Below, piece after piece: positions 18,301-29,945 of a stretch of DNA of 64,000 bases. A program made the position numbers and the translations under genes. The notes under the pieces are model-generated. The model was not told the origin of the DNA. It searched no databases and was given only the letters and a program-made list of their open reading frames with translations. The first letter of the stretch is position 1; each line of letters starts with the position of its first letter. The DNA lies in NCBI GenBank assembly GCA_009823395.1, contig CM020507.1, forward strand, positions 8,734,001-8,798,000, in the 5' to 3' direction. Origin of the DNA: Thamnaconus septentrionalis (Eukaryota > Chordata > Actinopteri > Tetraodontiformes > Monacanthidae).

Positions 18301-21300
18301 CCCGAGGAGGACGAGGACATGGATGAAGGGGAAGAAGAAGGGGAGGGCGAGGGCGAGGGAGATGGGGAGGGAGATGGGGATGGGGAAGGGGACGGGGAGG
18401 GGGAGGGGGAGGAGAGGAGAGGCTCCCCCGCCAGCCGGCGAAGCGAAGAGGGAGGAATGCAGCAGGCGTCCTCTCCCGGATCACACCACAGCAGTCCGCA
18501 AGGTCTTATAAATCACAGAGCTGCGCGGAGTTTTTGCCCTGATGAATATTTGACCGTCCCCCTCCCCCCTCCGAGGACCGAGCTCAATATTTGTCTTGTG
18601 TTCTCCAGGCTCTCAGGAGAGGAAGCTGCAGCGGCGATCGGTCAGGAGCAGGTCTGAGTCGGAGAGAGGCAGCGATCCCGTCCCCAAGAAGAAAACCAAA
18701 AAGGAACAGGTACCAGCTGTCCTCAAATAAACCCATCCTCCCCACGCCCTAATTTCCAAACAACATCAGCACATCGCTGCACACACAATAAAGAATAGCT
18801 GCACTTTGTTGCGTCAAGGTTTTTCTGGACCTTTCTGACCCTTCGTTCAAGATTCTTCAGCTATTTTTGTATCAGCAGCGGTTATTTTCTGAGACATTCA
18901 AGTATAAATGTGCTATTATTACTGATTTATACTTACACAGTAATCTAAACTCCCACGTGTGACACCCCCCCACTCCTCCCCTCTCTCCATACAGGCCGAG
19001 ATGACTCCCGAGACCACCATGAGGACGGGCTCGCAGAAAGGTAGGAAGATGGTCTTTCATGTCTTCAGTTATGCGCATGATTGGAAGCTAAGCTGCTACT
19101 CTGGAACATCCAGGAGCCAGCGAGATATCGGACGCCTGCAAGCCGCTGAAGAAGCGCAGCAGAGCGTCGACGGACGTGGAGATGGCCTCCTCCCAATACC
19201 GAGACACATCTGACTCTGATTCCAGGGGCCTCAATGATCCACAGGTGAGCTTGTGCATGTGTGTGTGGGGTTTTTTTTTTGGTTTTTTTTGCCACATCCT
19301 TCCTCACATTCAATCTACGTACAAGGAACGTGACCTTCTTCAACACGAGCTCAAGTACCACTGACTTGATTTCACTCTTGCATCACCTGAGAGTCTGTGT
19401 CTGATTACAACAGCACAATGTGATTAACAGCTCTGAACACTGAAGCAAAAAAAAAGGGAGAAAAAAAGTCAGCCTTCGCGCCTTGTTTCTCGCTGAAACG
19501 TGCACGTCAACGACATGACAACTACCATTTTCGAGGCTTAATTGCATACATTAGGCGGAAGTGGATTCGTGCACGCGTGGATTTTGCTGGGAGCGCGGTT
19601 TTGTGCCGGCGTAGATGCAACTGAAAGGTGTTATTCCCAGTCATTAGCACCCACTCCCCTCCCACTCCCCTCCCCCAACCAATCCCGGCAGAACTCATTG
19701 ACGCCTGACAGCTGAGGCAGAAATAATTAGTGAATCAAATGACAGAAACTTGGTGTGAAATCAACAGTTCAGAATCAAATGTTTAAAACGACGTGCAAGC
19801 CAAAAGCTTCTAAAGCTCCTCGCTCAATCAGTCGCATCAGAAACACATACATCCTGTTTCCTTTTATTTTTTTAATTCCTTTTGTTTTTGTGTCCTAATC
19901 ACTCGCTGCCTCTCTGATCCCGCCATGTGGTAGCGCCATCGTCCAGCTCACGCGAGTTGTCAAACACAGTTGGCCTGCGTCTTCGTGCGTCTGTGCCTCG
20001 TTACGTTTCCCTCACGGCGGCACTCAGCAGCTCGCCCGCCTCTTTGTTTTTCCTCTCCGACAGGGTCTGTTTGGCAAGAGCCTTGACAGTCCGGCGGCGG
20101 CAGATGCGGACGCTTCCGACACTCAGTCCGTGGACTCGGGTTTGTCCCGACCGGACAGCAACACCGGCAAGAGAGACACAGTCTGCCACGTCAGTCCCTG
20201 GTTTTCTCTTTATCCTCAGATCTGACTGGAGTTCAGTGTCTGAACTCTCACCCATCCCCTCCCGTGTGTGTGTATGTGTGTGTGTGTGTGTAGATCTGCG
20301 AGGTCTACGGCGAGGGCTTGGTGGTGTGCGAAGGCGACTGCAATCGGCAGTTTCACCTGGAGTGTCTCAGCTTGGCGTCCCTACCCGAAGGCAGGTTCAC
20401 CTGTTTGGAATGTAGAAATGGTGAGTGACTCTGGAGGTTTCCATCGTCAACCATCTGTTGTTTGGCCCTTTAACCACCTCAGCCACCCTTCTGCCGCCTC
20501 CCCCTCCCTAGGCAATCATGCTTGTTTCAGCTGTAAAACGGCAGGCCGGGAGGTGACGCGCTGCTCCGTGTCCGGCTGCGGCTGTTACTACCACGAGGAC
20601 TGCGTCCTGAAACTCCCCGGCGCCACCAGCAGTCCAGGAGGAGGATTTTGCTGCCCCCAGCACACCTGCTCCACCTGCTGCCTGGAGAGAGACTTGCAAC
20701 GGGCCAGTAAAGGTACAACATAGTGTTAGTAGCTGCGTTTCCATGACCCCTAGAATTGGGCAAAACCTAAATATCGCAATAATAAACAGGCCATGGAAAC
20801 ACCTAAGCTTGGAAAAACCTCACAAATATGGCTAGAAGGTTTTTACGCTCTCATGAGGTGGTTTTTCAGACGTATCAATTTAGAGGTATTTGGTGAAAGT
20901 GTCATGGAAACATTGTTTTTGCATTTACACGTCACTGTACTTTGTTTAAATCTTCGAAAAAAAACTCTAATGGAAACGCAGCTAGTGCCCTACAAGAGTC
21001 TACAGATGGAGCTGTGGCTAAATTAGTGTGAAAAACATGCATGGAAAAATAGACTCTGATGAAGCAGTGCATTTTCTAATGATTTTGATCAATATAACTC
21101 ATGTGCAAAGGTTTGTGCTTCCCCTCCAGCTTGGAGTTACGAGGTGTTAGTAGTTCCAGAGTAACTGCCATGCTGAAAGTATCGAGTATAATTTTGTATT
21201 TTGAAGAAATCACGTTTGACGGTTGGCACCAAATAGGTTGTTGGGTTAAATGTGAAGTTTGGCAGCTGAGTCAAGTCCATTAAATGCCTTGTGACTTCAA

Positions 21301-24300
21301 TGAAAGCCATTAATTAGACTCGAAATCCCCAAGTCAAGCACTTTGGAGTCTTGAATATGAACCTTCTCAAAGAAGTCTGAAACCAAATGACTTTTCAGAT
21401 GGCAATATGTTAGTTCTAAATCCAATTTTTACGACGCAACAATAAGAATAATGCAACAAATGTAAATAAGGAATGTAGTTTAGCAGCAGTTCCAGCTTGA
21501 GGTTCCCTATGAGCTGAAACTGCTGCTAAGATCCTGATGGTTCATTTATGATTTGATTTTTGCCCCTCACTGTTTAAGTTTGAAAATCTGTCAATCAGCA
21601 CAATAAATCAGCACAATAAAGAAATTACAAAAAAAAAAAGAAATGGAGTCATTGCCAAAAATAGAACAAAGTGTTTATATGTCTCTCCTCCCGCTTTATT
21701 TAATTACGGTCGGCCCCATTAAGCTGGCTGACCTCATTCATTTATAATTAAAGCTGCATCTTTTCACAGCTGTGTGCCTGTTTTGTATCATAGCTAGACA
21801 AATGGTGCGAGAATTTCATTTGTTCACTTCTCCATTTGTATGTATGAAAACAGTCTTCTCCCCCCATCGTCATCGTCCTCTCTCCTGTCGCTCGCAGGCC
21901 GTCTAATGCGCTGCATCCGCTGCCCGGTCGCCTACCACACGGGAGACGGCTGCGTCGCAGCCGGCAGCGTCGTCATCACCCATCACATGATGATCTGCAG
22001 CAGCCACGGCGCCACCAAGAGGAACGGCCTGCTCACCTCGCCCGTCAACGTGGGCTGGTGCTTCCTCTGTGCCAGAGGTGAGCGAGCGTCGCCGGCTCCT
22101 CCTCCACCTCCTCCTCCTCCTCGCGCTAACGGCTTCCCTCTCCCGCAGCTCTCATCCATCACTGGCAAAAACTGCAGTCATCGGCAGGTTTATTCGATTA
22201 GGCTGATTTTGGTTTGTTAACATCGGCTTGTTTCGCGTTTTGTTTTTAAAACCAAAAAAAGACAAATTCTGCCAGTTCTTTGTTTCCTCAGATTTTGTAG
22301 TTGATGTTTGCCATTGATATTTATGACCGTAATAAGAATTGTTCTGTGTTTTCCATTACTAACACGTTGAATTGACCCCCATCTGTCCTGGATGGCCATG
22401 AGTGTGACACCATTCGATTGATTCGGCAAAGAGAGCATCAATCTGATTCTTTTTTTTTTAAACTTTTTATTATTTTTTATTTATTTAATCTAAAGAAGAA
22501 GATTGGTCTCATTGTTTTGTTATAAACCCTGTTTTACTTGTTTCTTCGGTGTGCCTGTTTGTATGTATGTATGTATGTATGTGTGTGTGCGTGCATGCAT
22601 GCGCGTGTGTGTGTGTGTGTGCACACAGGACTGTGCACGTGCGGGTGTGTCTGCTCCGTCTCTTCTGTTTGTTTGTGTATTTTTTGGGTAACTTTTTTTA
22701 TTTTTCAAATTTTTTATTTTTTCCGAGTTTGACTGCGGCTCACCCCCGTCTCTTCCTGTGTGTCTTGTGTAGGGCTGTTAGTGCAAGACCTTACTGACAC
22801 CATATTAAGTTCATATGCCTATAAGTCCCACTACCTTCTGACTGAGTCAAATCGTGCTGAGTTGAAATTACCTATGATTCCCTCTCCTTCGTCAGCTACC
22901 AAAAAGAATGTTGGGAAAGGTAATTGCACCGTTTTTCTCTTTTACTCCTTTGTCCCTCTGCTGTGTGTTTGTGATGTGCCTGCTCCTCCCCGCTCTCATT
23001 CACTCTCCCCTGTCGTACGCATCTGTCATTCCGAGGCCTTGGGATGCCAAACTAATTAACTGGTTGAATGCAGTTCATTCTAACGCAGAGTGGCACAAAG
23101 TAACCTCAGCCATGTTCCCTGAAACGGATAACAATGGGCCGCATGCAAGAACAGTTGCGTATTCTTCTCCCGAGGCGCTCCCCCACCGAAGGCCGAGCCG
23201 CCGCTTAGAGCTCAGACCAAAGTAGTTATTCGTCACCTGAGCTTCCTCCCTCGACCCCCTCTGTTTATCAAAATGCCCTGTTGCGCGTCTACTTTCTTTG
23301 ATCCACCAATCACTATTAGCATAGCTTTGCAGCTCCACCTCCACTTAATTTGTGGACAACCCTCATGTAGAAATGATGAAAGGCTTCTCCGGCTCTCAGA
23401 GAGCAGCAGAAACATTAAAGTGAGCCGTGCCAGTGCTGGCGTCAGATCTTTTCAAAAAATGAGGGCAGACGAAACAAAAAAACAGTAATGGGTGCCGCTG
23501 TGCTGGCACGAGACCAAAGCATATTTGAAAACCTAGAGGTTTACCAATTCAGGAATTGGCTGCATGAATGTCCAGTGGAAATATTGTACGTGGCCTGGGT
23601 CAGACGCAAACTGCATTTATCAATCTTTTAGTGCAGTGAACGGAAATGAAGGCGTTCATCTTTTTAAATCATAATGGATTAAAAAGATAATAATGAATGA
23701 TGCGCCTTTGCCTAGGTTGGTCACAATCACAGACTGATCTCAGAGTTCACATAAAAAAATATTTTTACATGATGCAACCATGTATCTCCACCACAACGTC
23801 ATCTAATTTTAGAGTCACTATTTTTCTTAACTGGTCTTCTTGCTCTTGGCCCTCTATAGGATTTGTTTAGAATTCTATTTTTAATCTTAATTTCAGAGCA
23901 AGGTATAAGTCTAAAAATCCATCGGGATGGCCGTATTCATAAAGTTCCACTCCCCCGCACTGGCTGGCTTTGCGGCTTGTCATTCTTCTGAGAAGAATGG
24001 CAATAAAGCTCACTGTAAACACCTCTCGACTTGAGCTCATCCAGGTCAGCGGTTCTTGCACAAGGCTCATTGTGAGATCGGTTCACGCTGCACATCGACG
24101 GTCTGACTGGCTCTGTATTTCAGCACTAAAGTCCTACCGATCATTTTTCCACGAGCACAATTTCTCCTCTTGAAAAAAAAAAGCACAATTGGTGACGAGA
24201 GCTGGTGATGGTCTGGATCAGCTCGGGGTTCTGGCTGTGGTTTGTGGGGCTTTCCGTTGCTGGAGCTGCGCTGCTTTCAGGCTTTAGCATTCTGGGCTTT

Positions 24301-27300
24301 GTTTGGTTTTTCTAATGCATTGCTGCACTTCACCCTGCAACTAAGTTTTATTTTCTGATCCCTGACCTATGAATTCCTTTATTTGTTTGTGTTTATTTTA
24401 AGCTGAAGTTTTTTGTTTTTTTTTGCTTTGACTTGCCTTGGATGGAATATAATCAGAACTATGTTAGATCTTGATTTATCGAAGACTTGAAACTAAACCA
24501 ACAAAAAAAAAAAACTATTGTTATCAAAGCCATGATTCCATGCAAGCTGGTCCATTCAGGGATTAACATGTTTGATGGAGCAATGTTGCCGTCCTGGCAG
24601 GACTGCATGTCTGCTTCTGTCAATAGATCATTGACAATAATCCTGGTTCCCTGTTTAATTTGCTGGCTGTTTTTTCTATTTATTTATTACTGTTATTTAA
24701 TCCCTGTGCTGCCGCATGTGATCCCTATAGACTGGTCTTGGTACAGTGCTCTGAATCTGATTGCCAGACATGCTGTAACTGATGAAAACCCCAGCGCAGG
24801 TGTTTTTCCGGTCTTGTGTAGATCTCACAGCAGCACTTCACCTGAGCAGCAGCAGCTACTGACCAGATGATTTTATGGGACAGCAGATGATTTTTATGGA
24901 AGCTTGACTTGTTGCTGTATCTGCCGGAGCGTTTTTTGACTTTTCTCGGCTTGTCTGCAAATGAGATTCAGAGTTTGTCCAGGTTTTAAGGGGCATCGCC
25001 TAATCATTCACTCCTCCCCTCTCTCTGCAAATCAATTCCCTGCCCACTATCCACACACACACACACACACACACCCGCACACATGTAGGAGGCAAGTTGC
25101 TGTGCTGCGACTCGTGCCCAGCTTCCTTCCACCCCGAGTGTCTGGAGATGGAGATGCCGGAGGGGCCGTGGTCCTGCAGTGACTGCAGGGCGGGGAAGAA
25201 GCCCCACTACAAGCAGATCGTCTGGGTCAAGCTGGGCAACTACAGGTACGCTGGGAGCACCTGCCACAGAGCAGAGGCATACACATCTTTAAGGTTTTTT
25301 TTTTAAAGGTATGGTTAGATTACATCGAGCAGAACAGAATTGGTGTTTTTTTTACCACACCAAATTTTCATGGGTACTGACGGATATGGAAGAGAAAAAA
25401 AATAAGATGTAATTTTTTTTTGAGTTTCCAATTTAAGAATAAAGTCGAAATTTCGAGACAGAAGTTAGACATAAAATAGACAACATTTCGTGAATAAAAT
25501 CGATATTTTGCAATTAATGTCAACATGAAGTAAGTCAAAATGTCAAGAATGAAGACAATGAATGTGCTAAATGCTACAGTCATATTTAATTAAGATTAAT
25601 TGATTAATTGTTGCTAATTTTCTTCACCTCAGTATACCACCTAGTGGTCAAAATAGGTATTGCTGTTGATGGACAATTGAACTGAAAATAAATCTAGGGA
25701 AAAAAGCTAGTTATTATTCTATACAAAATATAACTGTAAAATACAGTAATTTAACGACAAATAGACAAATGTATTCATGAGTGTATAGAGTTTCACATTT
25801 GACCCTTTGACATTTGAGATGTGACAGCAATATAGAATGTCAGCAGTATTGTGTTTCGTGTTAAGTGGAGTGCAGCAACTCTACTTTCTCCTCCACACAT
25901 AGACAGGAACTTGCATCCGTTATTCTGGTGTTTGGGAAATGTGCAGATGGGGAGGTTCCCTTTCTCTCTGTCATTATAAGCCATGCTCCTAAATATTTAT
26001 ACTGCAGTGCAGAGAGTGCTACCATCATAGACTTCAGTACAATCTGTGCTGAAACTTGTTCGCAGATTTTTGACCCCGTATGATGATCATTATGTACAGT
26101 GATGCACTGTATTAATAAATCACAGTGTCAGAACTGAAACCTTGTATAGTTATTAGTCATTAGTCTTTGCCTTCTTATTATAATTCTGAATAAATGTCCC
26201 TGTGGTGTGCAGGTGGTGGCCAGCTGAGATCTGTAACCCTCGTCTGGTGCCGTCGAACATTCAGAGCCTGCGCCACGACATCGGCGACTTTCCCGTCTTC
26301 TTCTTCGGTTCCCACGACTACTACTGGATCAACCAGGGCCGCGTCTTCCCTTACGTGGAGAACGACAAGAACTTTGTCACGGGTCAGATCAACATCAATA
26401 AAACATTCAAGAAAGGTAACTTACTCTGGAGAGTCTCCTTCAACAATCGTGGTCAAAGTCGTTGCCGCCGTCACTGCGGGTGTACGGTGCATTTTCTAAG
26501 ATGTTGGTGCATTTCAGCTCTTGAGGAAGCAGCCCGGCGGTTTCAGGAGCTCAAGGCACAGAGGGAGAGCAGGGAGGCTCTCGAGCAGGAGCGCAACTCG
26601 CGCAAACCTCCCCCCTACAAATTCATCAAGGTCTGTTGACTTTATTTACGTGCGTGAACAAAATGAATTTCTGTTTCTGTATCTTCATGAGCTGTGTTTG
26701 CCCTCAACAGGCCAACAAACCCGTGGGGAAAGCGCAGGTCCACGTAGCAGACTTGTCAGAAATCCAGAGGTGTAACTGCAAAGCGACGGACGAGCACCCC
26801 TGCAGCCTTAACTCTCAATGCCTCAACCGCATGCTGCAGTACGAGTGCCACCCTCAGGTCTGTTCTCTTCCAGCAACACATCTGAAGAGGCCGTTATGAA
26901 CTCCAGCGAAGAGTCTTCACCTTTATTTATTTCTTTTTTGTTTCTTGTTTTTAGGTTTGCCCTGCAGGAGACACATGTGAGAACCAGTGTTTCTCAAAGA
27001 GACTGTACGCAGAGACCGAAGTCATCAAGACAGCCGACCGCGGTTGGGGCCTCAAGACCAACCAGGCCCTCAGAAAGGTGAATTTGATCCCCATGTGAAC
27101 TGCTTTCACCAGCAACTACAAAATCACCGTGTCGTCGGACGGTGGTCCAAATTCATGCCCCAAGAAAACAAAGCGCGAATCGCTCAACTGCTGTGTCTTC
27201 TTTTCCTACAGGGCGACTTTGTGACCGAGTACGTGGGGGAGGTGATCGACTCGGAGGAGTGCCAGCAGCGGATCAAACGCGCTCACGAAAATCACGTGAC

Positions 27301-29945
27301 CAACTTCTACATGCTCACACTCACCAAGGTGACATCCGTGGGCGCCGAGATGACTCCCCTGATCAGAGAACCTCCACCAGCTTTCCGGAACTGTCGTAAT
27401 TTTCTTTTTCTCCCCTCCACTGTTGTCCTCTACTATACAGGATCGAGTGATAGACGCCGGCCCCAAGGGGAACTCGGCTCGGTTCATCAACCACAGCTGC
27501 AGCCCGAACTGCGAGACGCAAAAGTGGACGGTCAACGGAGACGTTCGCATCGGACTCTTTGCACTCAGCGACATCGAGGCCGGTGAGCTCCAGCACACAC
27601 ACGCTGCCGCCTGAGCGCCTCCTTTGTGTGTGTCGTTTAAAGTGCACCTGCCGGGCCTGGTGGCATGCTTTTTTTTTTTACGGGAGTGGGCCCCAGCGAT
27701 AAGACCAGCTCTGGAACCGAGCAGGTCATCACAGGGCGTAAGACCCGTTTGTGTTTTGTATGTTTTTTCTATATTATTGTTCTTACGCAGCTTTGAACCC
27801 CATTTTGATCCCCTTAACGTGCTCCAAAACCCACCAAATTTTGCACACGGGTCAGAACTGGCAAAAAAAAAAAAAAATAATCTTTTAAAACCACTTTACA
27901 TGTTTGCTCAATAGCGCCCCCTAGACCAAAAAAACTCAGTTTTCAATAGCACATGATTGGCTTGGTCTCCAGCATGCAGCTTACCCTCCAGCAAAATACA
28001 CCTTGAATGACACGCTGTTAATGTTGGCTGTTTCTGCAGACACGGAGCTGACGTTCAACTACAACCTCCACTGCGTGGGCAACAGGAGAACGTCCTGTAA
28101 CTGCGGGGCGGACAACTGCTCCGGGTTCCTGGGCGTGCAGCCGACGGTGAGGACCTCGGCCTCCCCGAACCAGCCGTGGCAGGCAGAGCTCCGGACATTG
28201 TTTTTTTGGAAGCCGCGTAACTTGAATCTTGCCCTCTCTCGATGTTTTTTGCTCCAGAGCGTGGTGGTGATGGAGAAGGAGGAGAAGGCCAGGAATGCCA
28301 AGCTGAAGCCCAAGAAGCGGAAGCTGCGGCCGGAGGGCAAACACACACACGAGTACTTCTGCTTCTGCTGCGGCGAGGGAGGCGAGCTGGTGATGTGCGA
28401 CAGGAAGGACTGCCCCAAAGCGTATCACCTGCTGTGTCTCAACCTCACCAAGCCTCCATATGGTACAAACACACTTTCTGTTAATTTTTATTATGTTTTT
28501 TTTAATTTGTTTATTTTTAGGGAGGTCACTCATTCCTAAACATATGTTTTTTTCTGGTCTATTAAGCAGCACGCCTCCAGAGATTTTCTCTAGTAAGCTA
28601 TAAACACCAATAGAGAACAAAGCTTAGTTATTTCATCTATATCCCGACGCAGAGGTTATTTCTTAAATGACCTGTTTCGGCGCTGTCATGAGGTAGTGTG
28701 TGATGTGTCTTCTGACAGCTGATGCTGTTCACGTCTGATATAGAGGAAATAACTAAGCTTTAAGTGAAGTATCGACACTATTAACATCCTTGGGTTACCA
28801 ATGCAGTATTCTTAAAAAAATTGGGACCAACGTAACTTGTTTCCAAGTGGCTCCCTTTGTGTGCGTGTGCATGCGTTCTTTGAAGGCCCACGGTGTTTAG
28901 CTCTTTATTGAATGAGTCTTTAAACACGAGAAAAAATGGGTGAAATACAGCTATTATATGGCTTACTTACTATTAATATAATTTCTTCAAGTTCGGCGGG
29001 CCGGATTAAAAAGCTCAATGGGACGCTTGTGGCCCCGGGGCCGTAGTTTGCCCACACCTGGTCTAACCCTTTTGGTCTAACGGCATAAAACCGTTTCACT
29101 GGATGAAGAGAATCTTTTTTTGTTGCTTGCCTTTTCCAATGAGGTGCCATATGTACTTTGTTGCCAATCAGAAGATGTTTAAACAGTCAGACACTGATTG
29201 TATTGATACAAATCAGTGACGACGCCTCGTTGTATCGCATTCTAATATGTTTGACTTGGAACCCGCAGCTTGTGCACCTCCTCTGTTTAATCACTGTCAC
29301 GAGTTGAACCACAAACCTTTATTATATTAATTATCCAGAGCAGCTGTGGCTCAGTTGGTAGAGTGGATGATCGTAGGGTTGGCAGTTCAAATCCTGTATA
29401 TATAGGCTCCAACTGTCCGCATGTTTGAAGTGTCGGGCAAGACACTGAACTCGAAATTGCTCCCAATGGGGCTGGCAGTGCCTTGCAGGGCAGCAGCCAC
29501 CCATTGGTGTATGAGCGTGTGAGTGAATGGGTGAATGAGAGGCCATTGTAAATCACTTTGGGGTAGCGTGAAGGTGCTGGAAGGCACTCTATAAGTGCAG
29601 TCCACTTACCATTGACTATTACACAGAAGTTGCTGGACCTCTCCTAACTGTTGCCGCTGCTCTGTGTGTGCAGGACGCTGGGAGTGCCCGTGGCACGACT
29701 GCAGCGTGTGCGGCGCGCCAGCCTCCTCCCTCTGCGACTTCTGCCCCCGCTCCTTCTGCCCGGAGCACGAGGCCGGAGAGCTGGCTCCCTCCTCCCTGGA
29801 AGGACGCCTGTGCTGCTCCGGCCACGACCCGGCCAGCCCGCTGGGCTCCGACGGCGGCTCGGCCCAGCCGCACGCCTCCGCCCTCAGCCCTGTCCGGGTG
29901 AAGGAGGAGCAGGAGGCGGAGCTGGCCGAGCCGGCCGCGGAGTGA
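15352..29945 (+). CDS. nsd3: Histone H3K36 methyltransferase NSD3 (WHSC1L1)
   Basis: Twenty-four coding exons: 15352-16176, 16611-16856, 16943-17105, 17206-17360, 17503-18180, 18274-18502, 18609-18709, 18995-19040, 19114-19244, 20064-20189, 20294-20420, 20512-20712, 21898-22077, 22773-22919, 25089-25245, 26213-26415, 26518-26630, 26711-26857, 26955-27077, 27212-27328, 27441-27582, 28040-28146, 28258-28462, 29674-29945 (4,941 nt, 1,646 aa; human about 1,437). The start [20 protein letters not shown] is diagnostic of NSD3. Domains: BRD4-ET-binding-type motif EIKLKI (246-251), PWWP1 (about 376-440), PHD fingers (about 898-1150), PWWP2 ([11 protein letters not shown], about 1168), AWS (RCNCK...), SET with DRGWG and [16 protein letters not shown] (to about 1465), post[16 protein letters not shown], and a C5HCH PHD near the C-terminus. 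It methylates H3K36 in chromatin. The extra length lies in His/Pro and acidic tracts. Intron 2 is GC-AG. Confidence 0.96.
15766..15843 (+). repeat. nsd3: Histidine-rich coding tract in nsd3 exon 1
   Basis: Near-pure CAC/CAT codons encode 21 His in 26 residues (aa 139-164), followed by a Pro/His-rich stretch. The tract lies inside the large fish-specific expansion of the Nsd3 N-terminus. It is a coding low-complexity repeat prone to length variation. Confidence 0.9.
18067..18420 (+). repeat. nsd3: Acidic Glu/Asp and Gly-Glu/Gly-Asp coding tracts
   Basis: The end of nsd3 exon 5 encodes an almost unbroken Glu/Asp run (18073-18129). After the short intron at 18181-18273, exon 6 encodes an alternating GE/GD array (about 18328-18417). 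The underlying DNA is purine-only for long stretches. These tracts have no counterpart in the human protein as I recall it. Confidence 0.85.
20263..20291 (+). repeat. (GT)n at the nsd3 exon 11 acceptor
   Basis: A near-pure TG repeat runs into the TAG acceptor at 20291-20293, occupying the place of a polypyrimidine tract. Confidence 0.9.
20731..20982. mobile_element. Small MITE-like element in nsd3 intron 12
   Basis: A 252-bp segment bounded by inverted termini AGCTGCGTTTCCATgA and tAATGGAAACGCAGCT, with a possible 3-base flanking duplication (AGT). The interior is non-coding. This is a non-autonomous DNA transposon pattern; the superfamily is not assigned. Confidence 0.6.
21479..21530. ncRNA. 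Strong short hairpin in nsd3 intron 12
   Basis: Arms 21479-21498 and 21511-21530 pair over 20 positions with a single C-A mismatch and two G-U wobbles, around a 12-base loop. Size and pairing resemble a pre-miRNA stem, but the lower stem is weak and I do not recognise the arm sequence as a known miRNA. A degenerate palindromic transposon is the alternative. Confidence 0.3.
25051..25073 (+). repeat. (CA)n just upstream of nsd3 exon 15
   Basis: A CA dinucleotide repeat ends about 13 bases before the TAG acceptor at 25086-25088. The region between repeat and acceptor stays CA-rich. Confidence 0.9.
25385..25575. repeat. Degenerate tandem repeat in nsd3 intron 15
   Basis: Roughly 20-30 base units of the form 'aataaagtcgaaatttcgag' recur with heavy divergence ('gtgaataaaatcgatattttgc', 'gtaagtcaaaatgtcaag'). 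A similar arrangement with a related unit occurs at 61.7-62.1 kb. Confidence 0.5.
28619..28761. mobile_element. Foldback element in nsd3 intron 23
   Basis: Twenty-five-base inverted arms (28619-28643 and 28737-28761) match at 24 of 25 positions and enclose about 93 bases of unrelated sequence. This is typical of a small foldback or MITE insertion. Confidence 0.65.
28880..29060. mobile_element. hAT-like non-autonomous element, copy A (truncated)
   Basis: Shares an internal block (ttcttcaagttcggcgggcc) and the terminus ...tagtttgcccacacctg with copies B (37461-37822) and C (60359-60554). The left end seen in B and C is missing. It lies in nsd3 intron 23. Confidence 0.6.
29333..29620 (+). mobile_element. 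tRNA-derived SINE in nsd3 intron 23
   Basis: The head has RNA polymerase III promoter boxes: A box TGGCTCAGTTGG (29347-29358) and B-box-like AGTTCAAATCC (29384-29394). A conserved tail follows (gggtgaatgagaggcc..., cactttggggtagcgtgaag, ctataagtgcagtccactta), ending near ttaccattgac, a tail often seen in teleost SINEs. The A/B spacing fits a tRNA head, but the surrounding sequence does not form a complete tRNA gene. Confidence 0.75.

Noticed and set aside
18995..20063. Search for the alternative last exon of the short NSD3 isoform
   Set aside because: No in-phase exon resembling the human short-isoform tail was seen between exons 8 and 10. Its absence here is not proof that fish lack the isoform.
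29345..29415. Possible tRNA gene
   Set aside because: A and B boxes are present, but the stems do not fold into a full cloverleaf and the sequence continues into a SINE body and tail.
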